From Treponema sp. (GTDB taxonomy: Bacteria; Spirochaetota; Spirochaetia; Treponematales; Breznakiellaceae): 38,647 nucleotides of DNA. Both the position numbers and the translations under genes were made by a program. Location of the stretch: contig JAISCR010000030.1 of assembly GCA_031265435.1 (NCBI GenBank), positions 1 to 38,647 on the forward strand, written 5' to 3'. Below the pieces are notes generated by a model, which saw only the letters and a list, made by a program, of their open reading frames with translations, did not search any database and was not told the DNA's origin. Shown in pieces: positions 15,583 to 25,106 of this stretch (position 1 is the first letter of the stretch; every line of letters begins with the position of its first letter).

Positions 15583-16500
15583 ATGCCTATAAAGATACCA
15601 AGAAGCCTGCCTGCCTTCGACGCCCTTCGGAATGAGAGGGTTTTTGTAATGCCCAATGACCGGGCGGAACATCAAGACATCCGGCCCCTCAGGGTTGGAA
15701 TGTTGAATCTTATGCCTACGACGGTGGACACGGAGATCCAGGTTCTCAGACTGCTGGGAAACAGCCCCCTGCAGGTGGATATAACTTTTTTACGGATGGG
15801 AAGTCACGACTCGAAGAACGCCCCGCCGGGACATCTTGAAAAATTCTACATTAATTCCGAAGAAATTGTAAATTCCGGCGTGCGGCTTGACGGTCTCATC
15901 ATCACCGGGGCGCCGGTGGAGACCCTTCCCTTTGAAGAGGTGGATTATTGGGAAGAACTTTCCGGAGTAATAGACTATTCGGGAAAGAATGTTTTTTCCA
16001 CCATGCATATCTGCTGGGGAGCCCAGGCAGGCTTGTACCGCCGCTACGGGATTCCCAAGAAGCCGCTCGTATCAAAACTGTCCGGTGTTTTTCCGCATGA
16101 GGTAAATGAACAGTATTCCCCTCTCTTCCGGGGATTTGATGATGAATTTCTTGCTCCCCAGTCCCGGCATACGGCCAGCGACAGGGATGCTATCGCGTCT
16201 CATCCGGCCCTGACGATACAGTCGGAAACCCGGGAAGCGGGGGTTTTTATCGTTACCGCGCGGGACTGCCGGGAGGTTTATGTTACAGGTCACCTTGAGT
16301 ACGATCCCCTGACTCTGGACAGGGAATACCGGAGGGATCTGGCAAAGGGGCTTCCCATCACCCCGCCAAAAAATTATTATCCCGAAGACGATCCTTCACG
16401 GAAACCGGTTGTACGCTGGCGGGCCCATGCCCATCTTTTTTTCAACAACTGGCTCAACTTTGTCTATCAGGAAACGCCTTTTAATCTGGATGAACTTTAG
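15583..16500 (+). CDS. metA: Homoserine O-acyltransferase MetA, predicted acetyl-CoA type
   Basis: A 305-residue MetA-family enzyme, the first committed step of methionine synthesis from homoserine. The catalytic cysteine is C144 in HICWGAQ, and the His/Glu partners are H237 and E239 in TGHLEYD. At the position that decides the acyl donor (E. coli Gly111, in APLG) this protein has Glu (E113, in GAPVETLPF). In MetA from Bacillus cereus a Glu there gives acetyl-CoA specificity, so the product is predicted to be O-acetylhomoserine despite the usual succinyltransferase label. The ATG at 15583 has no Shine-Dalgarno and lies a few bases from the predicted transcription start. It overlaps the convergent pbpC by 4 bases at the stop codons. 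No SAM riboswitch is visible upstream. Confidence 0.95.
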   Translation: MPIKIPRSLPAFDALRNERVFVMPNDRAEHQDIRPLRVGMLNLMPTTVDTEIQVLRLLGNSPLQVDITFLRMGSHDSKNAPPGHLEKFYINSEEIVNSGVRLDGLIITGAPVETLPFEEVDYWEELSGVIDYSGKNVFSTMHICWGAQAGLYRRYGIPKKPLVSKLSGVFPHEVNEQYSPLFRGFDDEFLAPQSRHTASDRDAIASHPALTIQSETREAGVFIVTARDCREVYVTGHLEYDPLTLDREYRRDLAKGLPITPPKNYYPEDDPSRKPVVRWRAHAHLFFNNWLNFVYQETPFNLDEL

Positions 16501-18779
16501 GAAGGGTCGACAGTAAAACTGACGGACGCCGTTTCTTCTCCGCAGAACACCTGCAGTGTATGCTCTCCCGCTTCGGAGGGAAGATAGAAACGGAAGGGCC
16601 GTCCCACGCTGAAGACGGTGTCATCATAGCGGACTTCAATTTCATCAAACGCGCCGCCTGTGATCTCCGCGGGAATTTCCTCCCGTCCGACAGAGTTTGT
16701 GCGTTCTCCCCTGTAGTAGACTGCTCCGTCCAGGGGCAATACAATTTCCAAAGGGGCGCCCCGGTAATCAAGTTCCCCTTCCCTGCTGCCGGAGAGAAAC
16801 CATGCCTGATACTCGGGCGGATAGCGTATCTGTGTCCTTCCCCCTTCCCGGTAATGCCAGGTACAGGGTTCCAAAACGGTTTCATGCCGCACATATTCTG
16901 TTATCGAGGAAGGGCAGGCTTCGGCAGGTTCCATGCCGGAGAGGGAACAGATGCGCCTTAAGGAATAGCTTTCAGGCGCCCTGAATGCGGGGCCTGAGTT
17001 TCCCTGCAGGTATATGAGTGCATCCCGGACAATCAGGGCGGGAATGGAGCTGCCTGTTTTACCGATTACGGTTTCTCCGGTAAAATTTCCCATCCATACG
17101 GCGGCGGTGTAACGGGGCGTGGCTCCCAGCGCGACAATGCTCTGATACTGGTTTGCCGTTCCTGTTTTGAAGATAGCCTCGAAAGGTGTAGAAAAATTCC
17201 CCGTCCTGCCGAAACCGAGAACCCGCGCATTCCTGTCCGAGAGCATGGAACTGATAAGTCTTGCCGTATCTGCGGAAACAGGATTTGTAACCGGGGAAGA
17301 CGAGACAAGGCCGGCCCGGAAGCTGAGGGGAATCAGGGCGCCGTCATTGGGGAAGACGCTGAATGCCCTGCAGAGTTCGAGAAGACTCACGGGGCTGTCT
17401 CCCAGGGCCAGGGCAAGGCCTGCCCTTTCTTCGGCATCCTTGAGGGAGTAAAAATCAAGAGAGCGGAGAAAATTTATATAATTGAGAAGTCCCAAACGGT
17501 AGAGAAGGTACACCGCGGGAACATTGAGGCTTGAAGCCAATGCGGAACGGAAGAGCATGGGGCCGTTGTAGCGATTATTGAAATTCTGGGGGAAGTAAAG
17601 TTCCTCCGAACCGAACTGGAGCGGTATGTCGGCAATCACATCCGCGGGCTTGAAGCCTTTTTCGAGGGCAAGGGCATAGAGAAACGGTTTCATGCTGCTG
17701 CCGCTCTGGTTCAGGGCCAGTACGCCGTCTATCTGTCCTGCGTGTTCCTCATTGCCGTAATCGGCGCTGCCCACCCATGAGAGAATTTCGCCTGAAGCAT
17801 TGTCAAGCACAACGGCAGCCCCATTGTTGAGTCTCTGGCCGTAGTAACGCTGCACATCCCTGGCTATCAGTGTTTCAATGCGTTTTTGCAAAGAGAAATC
17901 TATGGAAAGACGGAGATCCCCCCTGCGGGGATAGAAGGTTTCGTTCTGTATATGGCGGATCAGGTGGGGAACTTCCAGAGGATAATTGAAACGCTTAACC
18001 CTGCCCGCGGCAAACCTGAAGTCTTCGGCGCTTACCGCGGCCGCCAGAGGATCCGCGGAAGGAGAGAGGCTGTAGCGTTTCTGCAGATCTTCTGCCGTCT
18101 GTACACAGGCTTCCCATTGATTGTGAGGGTTGTAGGCCGCGGGCCTCCTGGGAATGACCGCGAGGCAGAAGATCTCCGCGGGAGAGAGTCTGTGGAGATC
18201 CGACGCAAAAAAGTTCCGCGCGGCGGAAGCCGCTCCTTCGGTCTGAAAGCCGAAGGGCAGGGAATTGAGGTACAGTTCGAGGATCTCATCCTTGGAAAGC
18301 CGGGCTTCAAGCCGCAGCGCATTAAGCGCCTCGGCAAGTTTCCGGCCGTAGCCCGAGGGACGGCCCCGCTCTGTTTCCGAAGCGTCCGCGCTTATGAGGC
18401 GGGCAAGCTGCATGGTGATGGTGGAAGCTCCGCTTACAAGCCGCTTTTGTCTGAAGTTAAGCCAGGCCGCCCTGAAAATCGCGGGAATATCTATACCGAA
18501 GTGACGGTAAAAGCGGACATCTTCGGAAAAAATAAAAACCGACCGGAGGATCTGCGGTATTTCTTCCATGGGGCGGTATTCCCGGCGGAGTCCGTCCTCA
18601 AGGCTCGTGATCTGCAGGAGCTCACCGTTGCGATCGTAGATACGGATGCTGCAGGGACGTTCCTGAAACCGTTTCAGCTCCGGGTAGGGGGAGAAACGGA
18701 CAAGAAGCCACAGAAAGAGCAGGGAACCTGACAGTATTACTGCGATCAGGCCCGCGCGCCTGCGAAGACGCGGCGGCAT
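16497..18779 (-). CDS. pbpC: Penicillin-binding protein 1C
   Basis: A 760-residue bifunctional class A PBP of the 1C type. A cytoplasmic basic N-terminus and a membrane helix (about 8-27) come first. The GT51 glycosyltransferase domain has the catalytic Glu E86 in SEDVRFYRHFG and the SGASTITMQLARL motif. The transpeptidase domain has catalytic S361 (SSMK), SLN after it, and KTG at 538-540. A C-terminal beta domain (about 670-760) is the PBP1C-specific BiPBP_C module. The start at 18779 is chosen because it gives the standard N-terminus and lies 10 bases after the macroglobulin stop; the ribosome site is weak, so coupling is likely, and in-frame upstream ATGs overlap the preceding gene. PbpC with a macroglobulin partner is a known pairing thought to repair peptidoglycan at breaches. 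Confidence 0.94.
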   Translation of the reverse strand: MPPRLRRRAGLIAVILSGSLLFLWLLVRFSPYPELKRFQERPCSIRIYDRNGELLQITSLEDGLRREYRPMEEIPQILRSVFIFSEDVRFYRHFGIDIPAIFRAAWLNFRQKRLVSGASTITMQLARLISADASETERGRPSGYGRKLAEALNALRLEARLSKDEILELYLNSLPFGFQTEGAASAARNFFASDLHRLSPAEIFCLAVIPRRPAAYNPHNQWEACVQTAEDLQKRYSLSPSADPLAAAVSAEDFRFAAGRVKRFNYPLEVPHLIRHIQNETFYPRRGDLRLSIDFSLQKRIETLIARDVQRYYGQRLNNGAAVVLDNASGEILSWVGSADYGNEEHAGQIDGVLALNQSGSSMKPFLYALALEKGFKPADVIADIPLQFGSEELYFPQNFNNRYNGPMLFRSALASSLNVPAVYLLYRLGLLNYINFLRSLDFYSLKDAEERAGLALALGDSPVSLLELCRAFSVFPNDGALIPLSFRAGLVSSSPVTNPVSADTARLISSMLSDRNARVLGFGRTGNFSTPFEAIFKTGTANQYQSIVALGATPRYTAAVWMGNFTGETVIGKTGSSIPALIVRDALIYLQGNSGPAFRAPESYSLRRICSLSGMEPAEACPSSITEYVRHETVLEPCTWHYREGGRTQIRYPPEYQAWFLSGSREGELDYRGAPLEIVLPLDGAVYYRGERTNSVGREEIPAEITGGAFDEIEVRYDDTVFSVGRPFRFYLPSEAGEHTLQVFCGEETASVSFTVDPS

Positions 18780-18789
18780 TGGAGACAGT

Positions 18790-21700
18790 TTACTCAATGG
18801 TGTAGAGCAGGCCCTGGCTGCGGCCGAAGATTTCACCCTCATACATACATTCCGCCTGCACCGGCGGAGTGGGATAGACTCCACGTCTGGGAGTCCTGAA
18901 GAGGAACTCTACCGTACTTTCACCTTTGGCAAAGCTGTCCCAGAAATACTGCATCTCGTTGTCCAGAATAACCTTGTTGGAAAGCCACGCTCCCCGTCTC
19001 CCCTCAAGGCCCCTTTCACTGTCTTTCAATCCTTCCTGACGCGGGGTACTTACCATTCCCGGATCGAGGATCTCCGCTCCCGAGGGAATGGGTATCCGCA
19101 GGGCCACATAGTTTCTGTCGCGGCTGCTGGAGAGCCTTACCCTGGCCCGGTATGTTTTGCCCGATTCAAGGGCGGTACCGCTTATCTCCTCCCCCTCAAG
19201 GTTCCGGATACTCATGAAGACCCCGAGCCCCTCATCCCGGAAGCTTTGCAGTTCCGGCGGCAGGGCATAGCTCAAAGACGCCGAGTAGTAGAGATTTCCC
19301 GTTCCCCTTCTTTCAAATTCCAGGGGGATAAGAGCGTCCCGCTGCAGGGAATTGAGAGGGGAAGTCCTGAAGTCAAAGCTTCCGCTTTTCGGAAGGGCGG
19401 CAAGACCCTTGAAGGCGCCCGACAGAAGTTCTGCGCCGCCGATCCGGGACGAGGCTTCAAGATCGGTAGAGGCAAGGTTTTCGCCGCGGATAAGGGCGTC
19501 AACCGCCGAAAGGACACGTACCGTTACCGCGGTGCTCTCCCAGTAAGTGGCGGAACGCTTGCTTTCCAGAAGGCTGTAAAGCAGACGGGTATTGATAGTG
19601 TCTCCCGGATACAGTTGGGAGAAAAATTCCAGGCTCAGGGCCAACTGTTCTATCGAACCGCCGTAGTACCGGTACCGGTAACGATCCATGGGATCGGTTA
19701 TGTCTACCCCGCGGCCGGTGAGGCGCATCAGGTTCCGGAGGCGTCCGGCGGTCTTTTCGGCATCGTTCCTGCGGCCCAGATGGAGGTACGAGAGGCCTGT
19801 AAATGAAAGGACTGAAGCGTCAACATTATCCCTGGCAAGAAGTTCCGCAAGCCTGGCAGGATCGACACTTCTTCCGAGCAGGGAAAGTACATACATCCCA
19901 TAGGAGTCCAGGTATGATACATAGTAGTATGAATCATCCCCCTGGCTGAACCGGTAGAGATTCTGTTCGATATATTTGCCAAGATCGTCGATCCTCAGGG
20001 CCGCGGGAACATTATAGCCCTTTGTCTTTGCCAGCGCCAGAATATGCGCAATCCTGATGCTTACATACAGATCCGTTCTTGAGCCGCTGGGCCAGTAGGG
20101 GAACCCGCCGCCGGGAAGCTGGACATTGACCCAGTTTTTCAATTCCGCCTCGACCGCGGCTTTAGGATCCGCAACTTCACTGTTAAGTTTGAATGTATCC
20201 AGGTATTCGCCGAATATAACAAGGGGAAGCACCGCCGCGCTCCGCTGTTCCATGCAGCCATAGGGATAATGGAACATATATTTTACCGCTTCCTCAAGAA
20301 GGCTCAGGCGGGTCGCGTCAAGGCTCAGGGAAAGGGAACCCACGCCGTTATCGGCAAAGCCGGGAATTACAATGAGTTCCCGTGAGGAAGTCGGGCCTGA
20401 AACCGGCTTTCCGTTTTCGTCCATTCCCGAAACTACACCTATGCTGCTTACCGTTTCCCTGACATAGGGATGCTCTATCTGGATCTCGTTTATCAGTTTT
20501 TCGTTGAGAATTTCGCTTTTTATGCTGAATTCAAGGGCCACGGTTCCCTCTTTCCGCGCGGCAAGATCAAAATAAACAACCGCGTTTTCACCGCTTTGAA
20601 CGGTAACGGTATGTTCACTCTTACCGTCGACAAAGGCTTCTCCGGGAACCTTGATCCGGCCTGAAGGGTTGTTTGATTCCTGCCGTGGAGGGGCTATGCC
20701 AAGCGATACGGAGATCTTGTGGGCTTTTCCGTCAAGATTGCTGATCAGGACTCCCGCTTCCGCGGTATCCCGTTCCCGCAGACGGCGGGGCAATACTTCC
20801 CGAACATTGATTCTGTTCTGGGAGGCAATCTCACTTTCCTTGATGGCAAAGAGATCTCCCATCACGCCGAAAACCGTTAAACGATAGGTAGTAAGCGTGT
20901 CTGGCAGTTTGAAGCTGAGGCGTACCGTACCATCCTTGCCGGTCAGGAGCATCGGCTCAAAAACCGCGGTGGGGTTAAAGTCCTTCCTCTCCTCCAGTTT
21001 GCCTTCATCGCCGCCCGCAAGATTCTTGACATTGTAGGTAACAGGATCCATGAGCCAGGAACGGGAATCCCCTCCCCGTACCGAAAGGGGGAAACGTTCT
21101 TCATCATAGAAATAACTTATCGGATCGGGTACGTGGTAGTCGATAAGATCCAGCACTCCCCGGTCTACCGCCATCAGCGTAAGCTCCGCGCCGGAGAGAG
21201 CCTTGCCGCCCCTTTCGGCCTTCAGCGTTAAATTTACTTCTTCACCCGGACGGTAGCTTTTCTTGTCGCTTTCCACCTTTACGGTAAAAGCCTTGATCCG
21301 CTTGTTGACAAAGATCTTTGTAACGCCGAAGTAACCCTTGGGTTTATCCAGATCGGGACTGCCGTAACTGTGGCTTGGAGGGCCTCCCCGTACCGAATAG
21401 GAGGATATTGAAACATAGACAACAGGCACATAATTTGCGGCAATTGGAATTTCAAAAGTGGAGACAGGCTCCGTGAACCGGCGGACTTCTTCGGTAAAGA
21501 TCCCCTCTCTCTCCACGGTAATCAGATACCAGCCTGAAGGGATTACGCTTTGCAGCATTACTGTTGCCGTTTCTCCGGGATCGTAGAGGTCCCTGTCGGG
21601 GATGAGACGCAGTTCCGCGGCGTTATTGCGATCCCAGTAGCCTCCGCCTGAACCTGTAACATAGAAACTGCTTTCCGTTATGATCTGCCGGCCTTCCCTG

Positions 21701-24700
21701 TCCCGGGAAGATATGCGAATGGTATAGTAGCCTGCCCCGGAAGGCTTTACACTGAAACTGCCTTTTTCTTCAAGGTTCAGCTTTCTGCTGTCCTCTGTGA
21801 CAAGATCCCGTACATACTGATCGTATACATAGCCTCCCACTCCCTGCTGCTGAACCCGGTTCCAGTCTTCGCGGATGAGTTCCAGATTCATTTTTCCCGC
21901 GTCTTCTCCGCTTGCAAGGTAGAGATTGTTTCCGGCCCTCTCTCCGGAAGGAGTCAGGGCAATGTAGTCAAAAGAAATCTCCTCTCCCTTTCTGGCAAAG
22001 CCTGCCTTTCCGGCCCGCGCAAGGCCGAGATAAAAGGAAGCGGGATGCACTATCACCGACTGTCCCGCGGAGATCGTCTGGCCCGAAATGTCGGTAACGC
22101 CGGCTTCCACCGAGTAGCGGTAGGGGGAACCTGTCTGGGTCTGTCCCTCTGTTTTTGTTTTAAGCCGGACAGTCCCGTCCGCGCCCAGAGCGCCCCGGGC
22201 AGAATCAATGTTTCTCTGACCGTCGTAGGCATTGAAGGGGCCGAAACTATAGGAGCTTGCGGCAGCGCCTTCAGGTCTATAGCGGACAGACCGACGGTAC
22301 CAGTAACTCTCCCAGGAGGAACCGGCAAGGCTTCCTCCGGAAAGATAGGAGGCCGAAAGACTTAAGGAAATGTCCTCCCCGGCGATCACCTGGGCTTCCG
22401 GCCTGCCGATGGAAGCCTGAAATTTAAGCCGTTCAAAGAAGGCAACCTGTACCGCATGGCTTGCCGTAATGCCTGAATTGCCGGAACCGTTGCTGCGGCG
22501 GTATACCAGCCGGTAGGAACCGGGCCTGAGTTCATCGGGCAGAACAATTTTTCCGTAGAAGCCGCCCGAACCGGAAACTTCTCCCTGAATGACAGAAACA
22601 GTGTTACTCTCGTAGGAATTTTCTTCAAGCGTTACCGTGTACGAACCCTGATAGATCGTGTACATTCCCAGTACCAGACTCCGGTCAACTCCCCGGAAGG
22701 ACAGTTCTTCACCGGGTTTATAGATCCCCCGGTCGGAAAAGAGAAAGGTAACGGCCTTGACTTCTTCGGCCCGCTGTGGAGAAGAGGCATAGACACCGAA
22801 GGCCCAGAGGTTATGGGAGGATGCGTCAAAAACAGCCATGTCCCCGTCTTTTTCCGCCAGGATATATGGAGGCTCATGGGAGTATTCTCCCCCGGTACTG
22901 TTTCTGAGCAGTCCTGTTTCAAGCGGGATCACGGCAAGCCCTGAGCTGTCCGTAAGGGCATTGCCGAAGTCTTCCAATTCCGGTATACCGGCATAGCCTG
23001 CTTCCAGAACCGAGGGAGAGAGAAGCCGTACCTGTGCGCCTTCAACCGGTTCCCCTGTTGAAAGTTTCGACACCAACACTGTTGCCTTGTTAAAACCGTA
23101 ACGTGCCGTAATGCCCAGATCCGTTACCTGGATACTGGTTTCGTTTTCCCGCCGGTAGATCATAAATTCTTCGGAATTCTTGCGCTTTTGATCGCTCAGG
23201 AGCGCTACATCCGCGTTGAAGGACACAAAGCCTTTCCCCTGTTCGTTGAGGTAGGGTGAAAGGTCGATCTCTTCAAAGTAACGGTAGTTTTTTTCTCCCG
23301 GCGTCAAATGAAAACGCACCGGTTCGGCTGCCCGGGAAAAGGGGTTGTTCTGTTTACCCAGTTCATACCAGCCCCCCGGCGCAATGTTCCTGTATTCAAA
23401 GAGAAAACGGGGCGTGAACTGGGCTTCCAGCATCCTGTGGCTCCCGTTCCATGTGAGGAATCTGACTTCTCCCACCGGAGGCGGTTCATCGGGAATCCTG
23501 ATCTCGGAGGTATAGACCCCGGCAAGCTTTCTACCGTACATGTCTTCCGTTTCGGCGTCTATGGTGATATTGAAAACATCGCCGTAACCGACAGGAAGAT
23601 TGTATACACGGAGCATGCGGCCTTCTATTTCAAGATTATCTTTTTCGTTAAAGAGAATAGTTCCACCGTCTTTGAACGCCGTATGAATGTGTCCCCTGAC
23701 ACTATCCCTGTTGAGGGGACAGCTGAAGTATATTTCAAGAAGATTGAGATACTTTCCGTAACTTGACCGTCTTTCCGTGCGGCTTACCGTAAAGGGCCCC
23801 GGAGTCCTGAAACGGTACACCTGATCCTTCGGAGAGCCGAGTGTCGCGTTAAAGGATTTGGCGCCGGCCTTGAGCGTGATTGACAATTCCGTGGCAAACT
23901 CAACTTCACCGGTCAATAGTACTTTCAGTTTACCGCCGTCCTCCTGGCTGAGATTAAAGTTTTTTGCCCCGCCCGCGGCGGTTTTGATCTCAAGATACGG
24001 TAAAATATCCCCGATGCGCACCGGATAGTTAAAAACAAGGGTTATCTCTTTGGCCGCTTCGGGAGGAACGGCGTTTTCCGCAAAGTAGAACCCGGTTTTT
24101 TTCCGGTACTCTTCACCGATAATGAGCTGTTTGATGCCCAAGGTTTCCGTTTCAAATTTAAAGAGCCGTTCCCCGCTTATTTTCTGCCCGAAGAGGGACT
24201 GGGCGCCGGCGGAAACGGTGATTGTGTACTGCTGCTGGCTCCGACAGGGTTCATCCGCTTCAAAACTGAGAAAGCTTGTCCCGTACCAGCGGAAACTGCC
24301 TTTCAGAGGAGGGTCTATGCTCATGACAGGAGACGTATCGCTTTTCTTTCCCAGACCGGCAAGCGGAACCATGGGAGAGGAAAACATGACATATATGGAA
24401 GGCCTCTGCACGGCCGCCGAAAAATTACCCCTGGGCCCCCAGTCAATGACGCTGAGAGCCTCATTCTCCGTATCCTTGGGTCCCGAAGAGAGCAGGGCCC
24501 TTTCCTGGGCTTCCTCAATTTCCCGCTTCCGCGCGGTTTCCGTTTCAGGATCGAAGTACGAGGTTTCGTAAGCGGTAAGCTTGCGGAGGCCGGGAATAAC
24601 GGAAGCGCTTCTTCCCGTACCCGAAGAGACCGCTCCCTGCATGAGATCCCCCGCGCTCAGGGTTTCCGCAAAGGATTCAGGCTCCCCATGCTGAAGGCGG

Positions 24701-24912
24701 TAATCCAGGGCAAAAGCCCGTTCCGCCTCTTCGGCAGTGGCATACTCAAGACCGCTGTCCGTAAAGACGGCAGGCGAAACCGAGTAATCGTATTCTTCAC
24801 CGTTCTGCCGGCCGGAATCCCCGGAAACGTTTTTCTGCCCGGAACACGCGGCGATAATACCGGCGGCAAGGATATAGAAAGATATAGCCGAAAGGCCGAA
24901 TCGATGTTTCAT
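18790..24912 (-). CDS. Bacterial alpha-2-macroglobulin lipoprotein with thioester
   Basis: A 2040-residue periplasmic lipoprotein, similar to E. coli YfhM/ECAM but longer than its roughly 1650 residues. The signal peptide ends in IIAAC with C23 as the lipidated residue. Macroglobulin beta-sandwich domains follow, including the MG1-like part (about 160-270), the bait-region neighbourhood (about 900-1150) and the A2M domain near PTAVFEPMLLTGKDGTVRLSFKLPDTLTTYR. The thioester motif CMEQ is intact (C1553), in the helical thioester domain, and a receptor-binding-like domain ends the protein. Such proteins trap proteases that breach the outer membrane, and the gene pairs with pbpC, which follows at 10 bases. 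The ATG at 24912 gives a proper signal peptide; the upstream ATG at 24951 would add 13 residues and lies in the promoter. Secretion to the periplasm is inferred. Confidence 0.94.
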   Translation of the reverse strand: MKHRFGLSAISFYILAAGIIAACSGQKNVSGDSGRQNGEEYDYSVSPAVFTDSGLEYATAEEAERAFALDYRLQHGEPESFAETLSAGDLMQGAVSSGTGRSASVIPGLRKLTAYETSYFDPETETARKREIEEAQERALLSSGPKDTENEALSVIDWGPRGNFSAAVQRPSIYVMFSSPMVPLAGLGKKSDTSPVMSIDPPLKGSFRWYGTSFLSFEADEPCRSQQQYTITVSAGAQSLFGQKISGERLFKFETETLGIKQLIIGEEYRKKTGFYFAENAVPPEAAKEITLVFNYPVRIGDILPYLEIKTAAGGAKNFNLSQEDGGKLKVLLTGEVEFATELSITLKAGAKSFNATLGSPKDQVYRFRTPGPFTVSRTERRSSYGKYLNLLEIYFSCPLNRDSVRGHIHTAFKDGGTILFNEKDNLEIEGRMLRVYNLPVGYGDVFNITIDAETEDMYGRKLAGVYTSEIRIPDEPPPVGEVRFLTWNGSHRMLEAQFTPRFLFEYRNIAPGGWYELGKQNNPFSRAAEPVRFHLTPGEKNYRYFEEIDLSPYLNEQGKGFVSFNADVALLSDQKRKNSEEFMIYRRENETSIQVTDLGITARYGFNKATVLVSKLSTGEPVEGAQVRLLSPSVLEAGYAGIPELEDFGNALTDSSGLAVIPLETGLLRNSTGGEYSHEPPYILAEKDGDMAVFDASSHNLWAFGVYASSPQRAEEVKAVTFLFSDRGIYKPGEELSFRGVDRSLVLGMYTIYQGSYTVTLEENSYESNTVSVIQGEVSGSGGFYGKIVLPDELRPGSYRLVYRRSNGSGNSGITASHAVQVAFFERLKFQASIGRPEAQVIAGEDISLSLSASYLSGGSLAGSSWESYWYRRSVRYRPEGAAASSYSFGPFNAYDGQRNIDSARGALGADGTVRLKTKTEGQTQTGSPYRYSVEAGVTDISGQTISAGQSVIVHPASFYLGLARAGKAGFARKGEEISFDYIALTPSGERAGNNLYLASGEDAGKMNLELIREDWNRVQQQGVGGYVYDQYVRDLVTEDSRKLNLEEKGSFSVKPSGAGYYTIRISSRDREGRQIITESSFYVTGSGGGYWDRNNAAELRLIPDRDLYDPGETATVMLQSVIPSGWYLITVEREGIFTEEVRRFTEPVSTFEIPIAANYVPVVYVSISSYSVRGGPPSHSYGSPDLDKPKGYFGVTKIFVNKRIKAFTVKVESDKKSYRPGEEVNLTLKAERGGKALSGAELTLMAVDRGVLDLIDYHVPDPISYFYDEERFPLSVRGGDSRSWLMDPVTYNVKNLAGGDEGKLEERKDFNPTAVFEPMLLTGKDGTVRLSFKLPDTLTTYRLTVFGVMGDLFAIKESEIASQNRINVREVLPRRLRERDTAEAGVLISNLDGKAHKISVSLGIAPPRQESNNPSGRIKVPGEAFVDGKSEHTVTVQSGENAVVYFDLAARKEGTVALEFSIKSEILNEKLINEIQIEHPYVRETVSSIGVVSGMDENGKPVSGPTSSRELIVIPGFADNGVGSLSLSLDATRLSLLEEAVKYMFHYPYGCMEQRSAAVLPLVIFGEYLDTFKLNSEVADPKAAVEAELKNWVNVQLPGGGFPYWPSGSRTDLYVSIRIAHILALAKTKGYNVPAALRIDDLGKYIEQNLYRFSQGDDSYYYVSYLDSYGMYVLSLLGRSVDPARLAELLARDNVDASVLSFTGLSYLHLGRRNDAEKTAGRLRNLMRLTGRGVDITDPMDRYRYRYYGGSIEQLALSLEFFSQLYPGDTINTRLLYSLLESKRSATYWESTAVTVRVLSAVDALIRGENLASTDLEASSRIGGAELLSGAFKGLAALPKSGSFDFRTSPLNSLQRDALIPLEFERRGTGNLYYSASLSYALPPELQSFRDEGLGVFMSIRNLEGEEISGTALESGKTYRARVRLSSSRDRNYVALRIPIPSGAEILDPGMVSTPRQEGLKDSERGLEGRRGAWLSNKVILDNEMQYFWDSFAKGESTVEFLFRTPRRGVYPTPPVQAECMYEGEIFGRSQGLLYTIE

Positions 24913-24921
24913 GGTTCCATA

Positions 24922-24951
24922 ATAATAGATGAGACTGTTCCAAAATGTCAA
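24922..24951 (-). promoter_or_regulatory. Predicted promoter of the macroglobulin-pbpC operon
   Basis: On the minus strand a perfect TTGACA (24946-24951), 18 bases, then TATTAT (24922-24927). The start of transcription should be near 24915, about 3 bases before the ATG at 24912, and no Shine-Dalgarno lies between. This is one of the strongest-looking promoters in the window. Confidence 0.6.
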
Positions 24952-24957
24952 ATTCTT

Positions 24958-25088
24958 GAAGAAATTTTAACCGCCACGTCGAAGAAGTCGAAAAAGTTGA
25001 GAAGGAAAAAGAGGCGCTTCATACTCCGCTTGGTGAATTTCTTCGCTTAGTGAACTTCTTTGACTCCTTCGCGGTGAATTTTTTCTTC
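24958..25088 (+). repeat. Dispersed palindromic repeat, degenerate copy B
   Basis: The left end GAAGAAATTTTAACCGCCACG and the right end CTTCGCGGTGAATTTTTTCTTC match the arms of copies A and C and are roughly complementary to each other. The middle is longer and divergent. It sits just upstream of the macroglobulin promoter and before a nuclease-family gene fragment, not between convergent genes as the other two copies do. Confidence 0.6.
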
Positions 25089-25106
25089 AAAGCATGCTTC
25101 TTTTGA

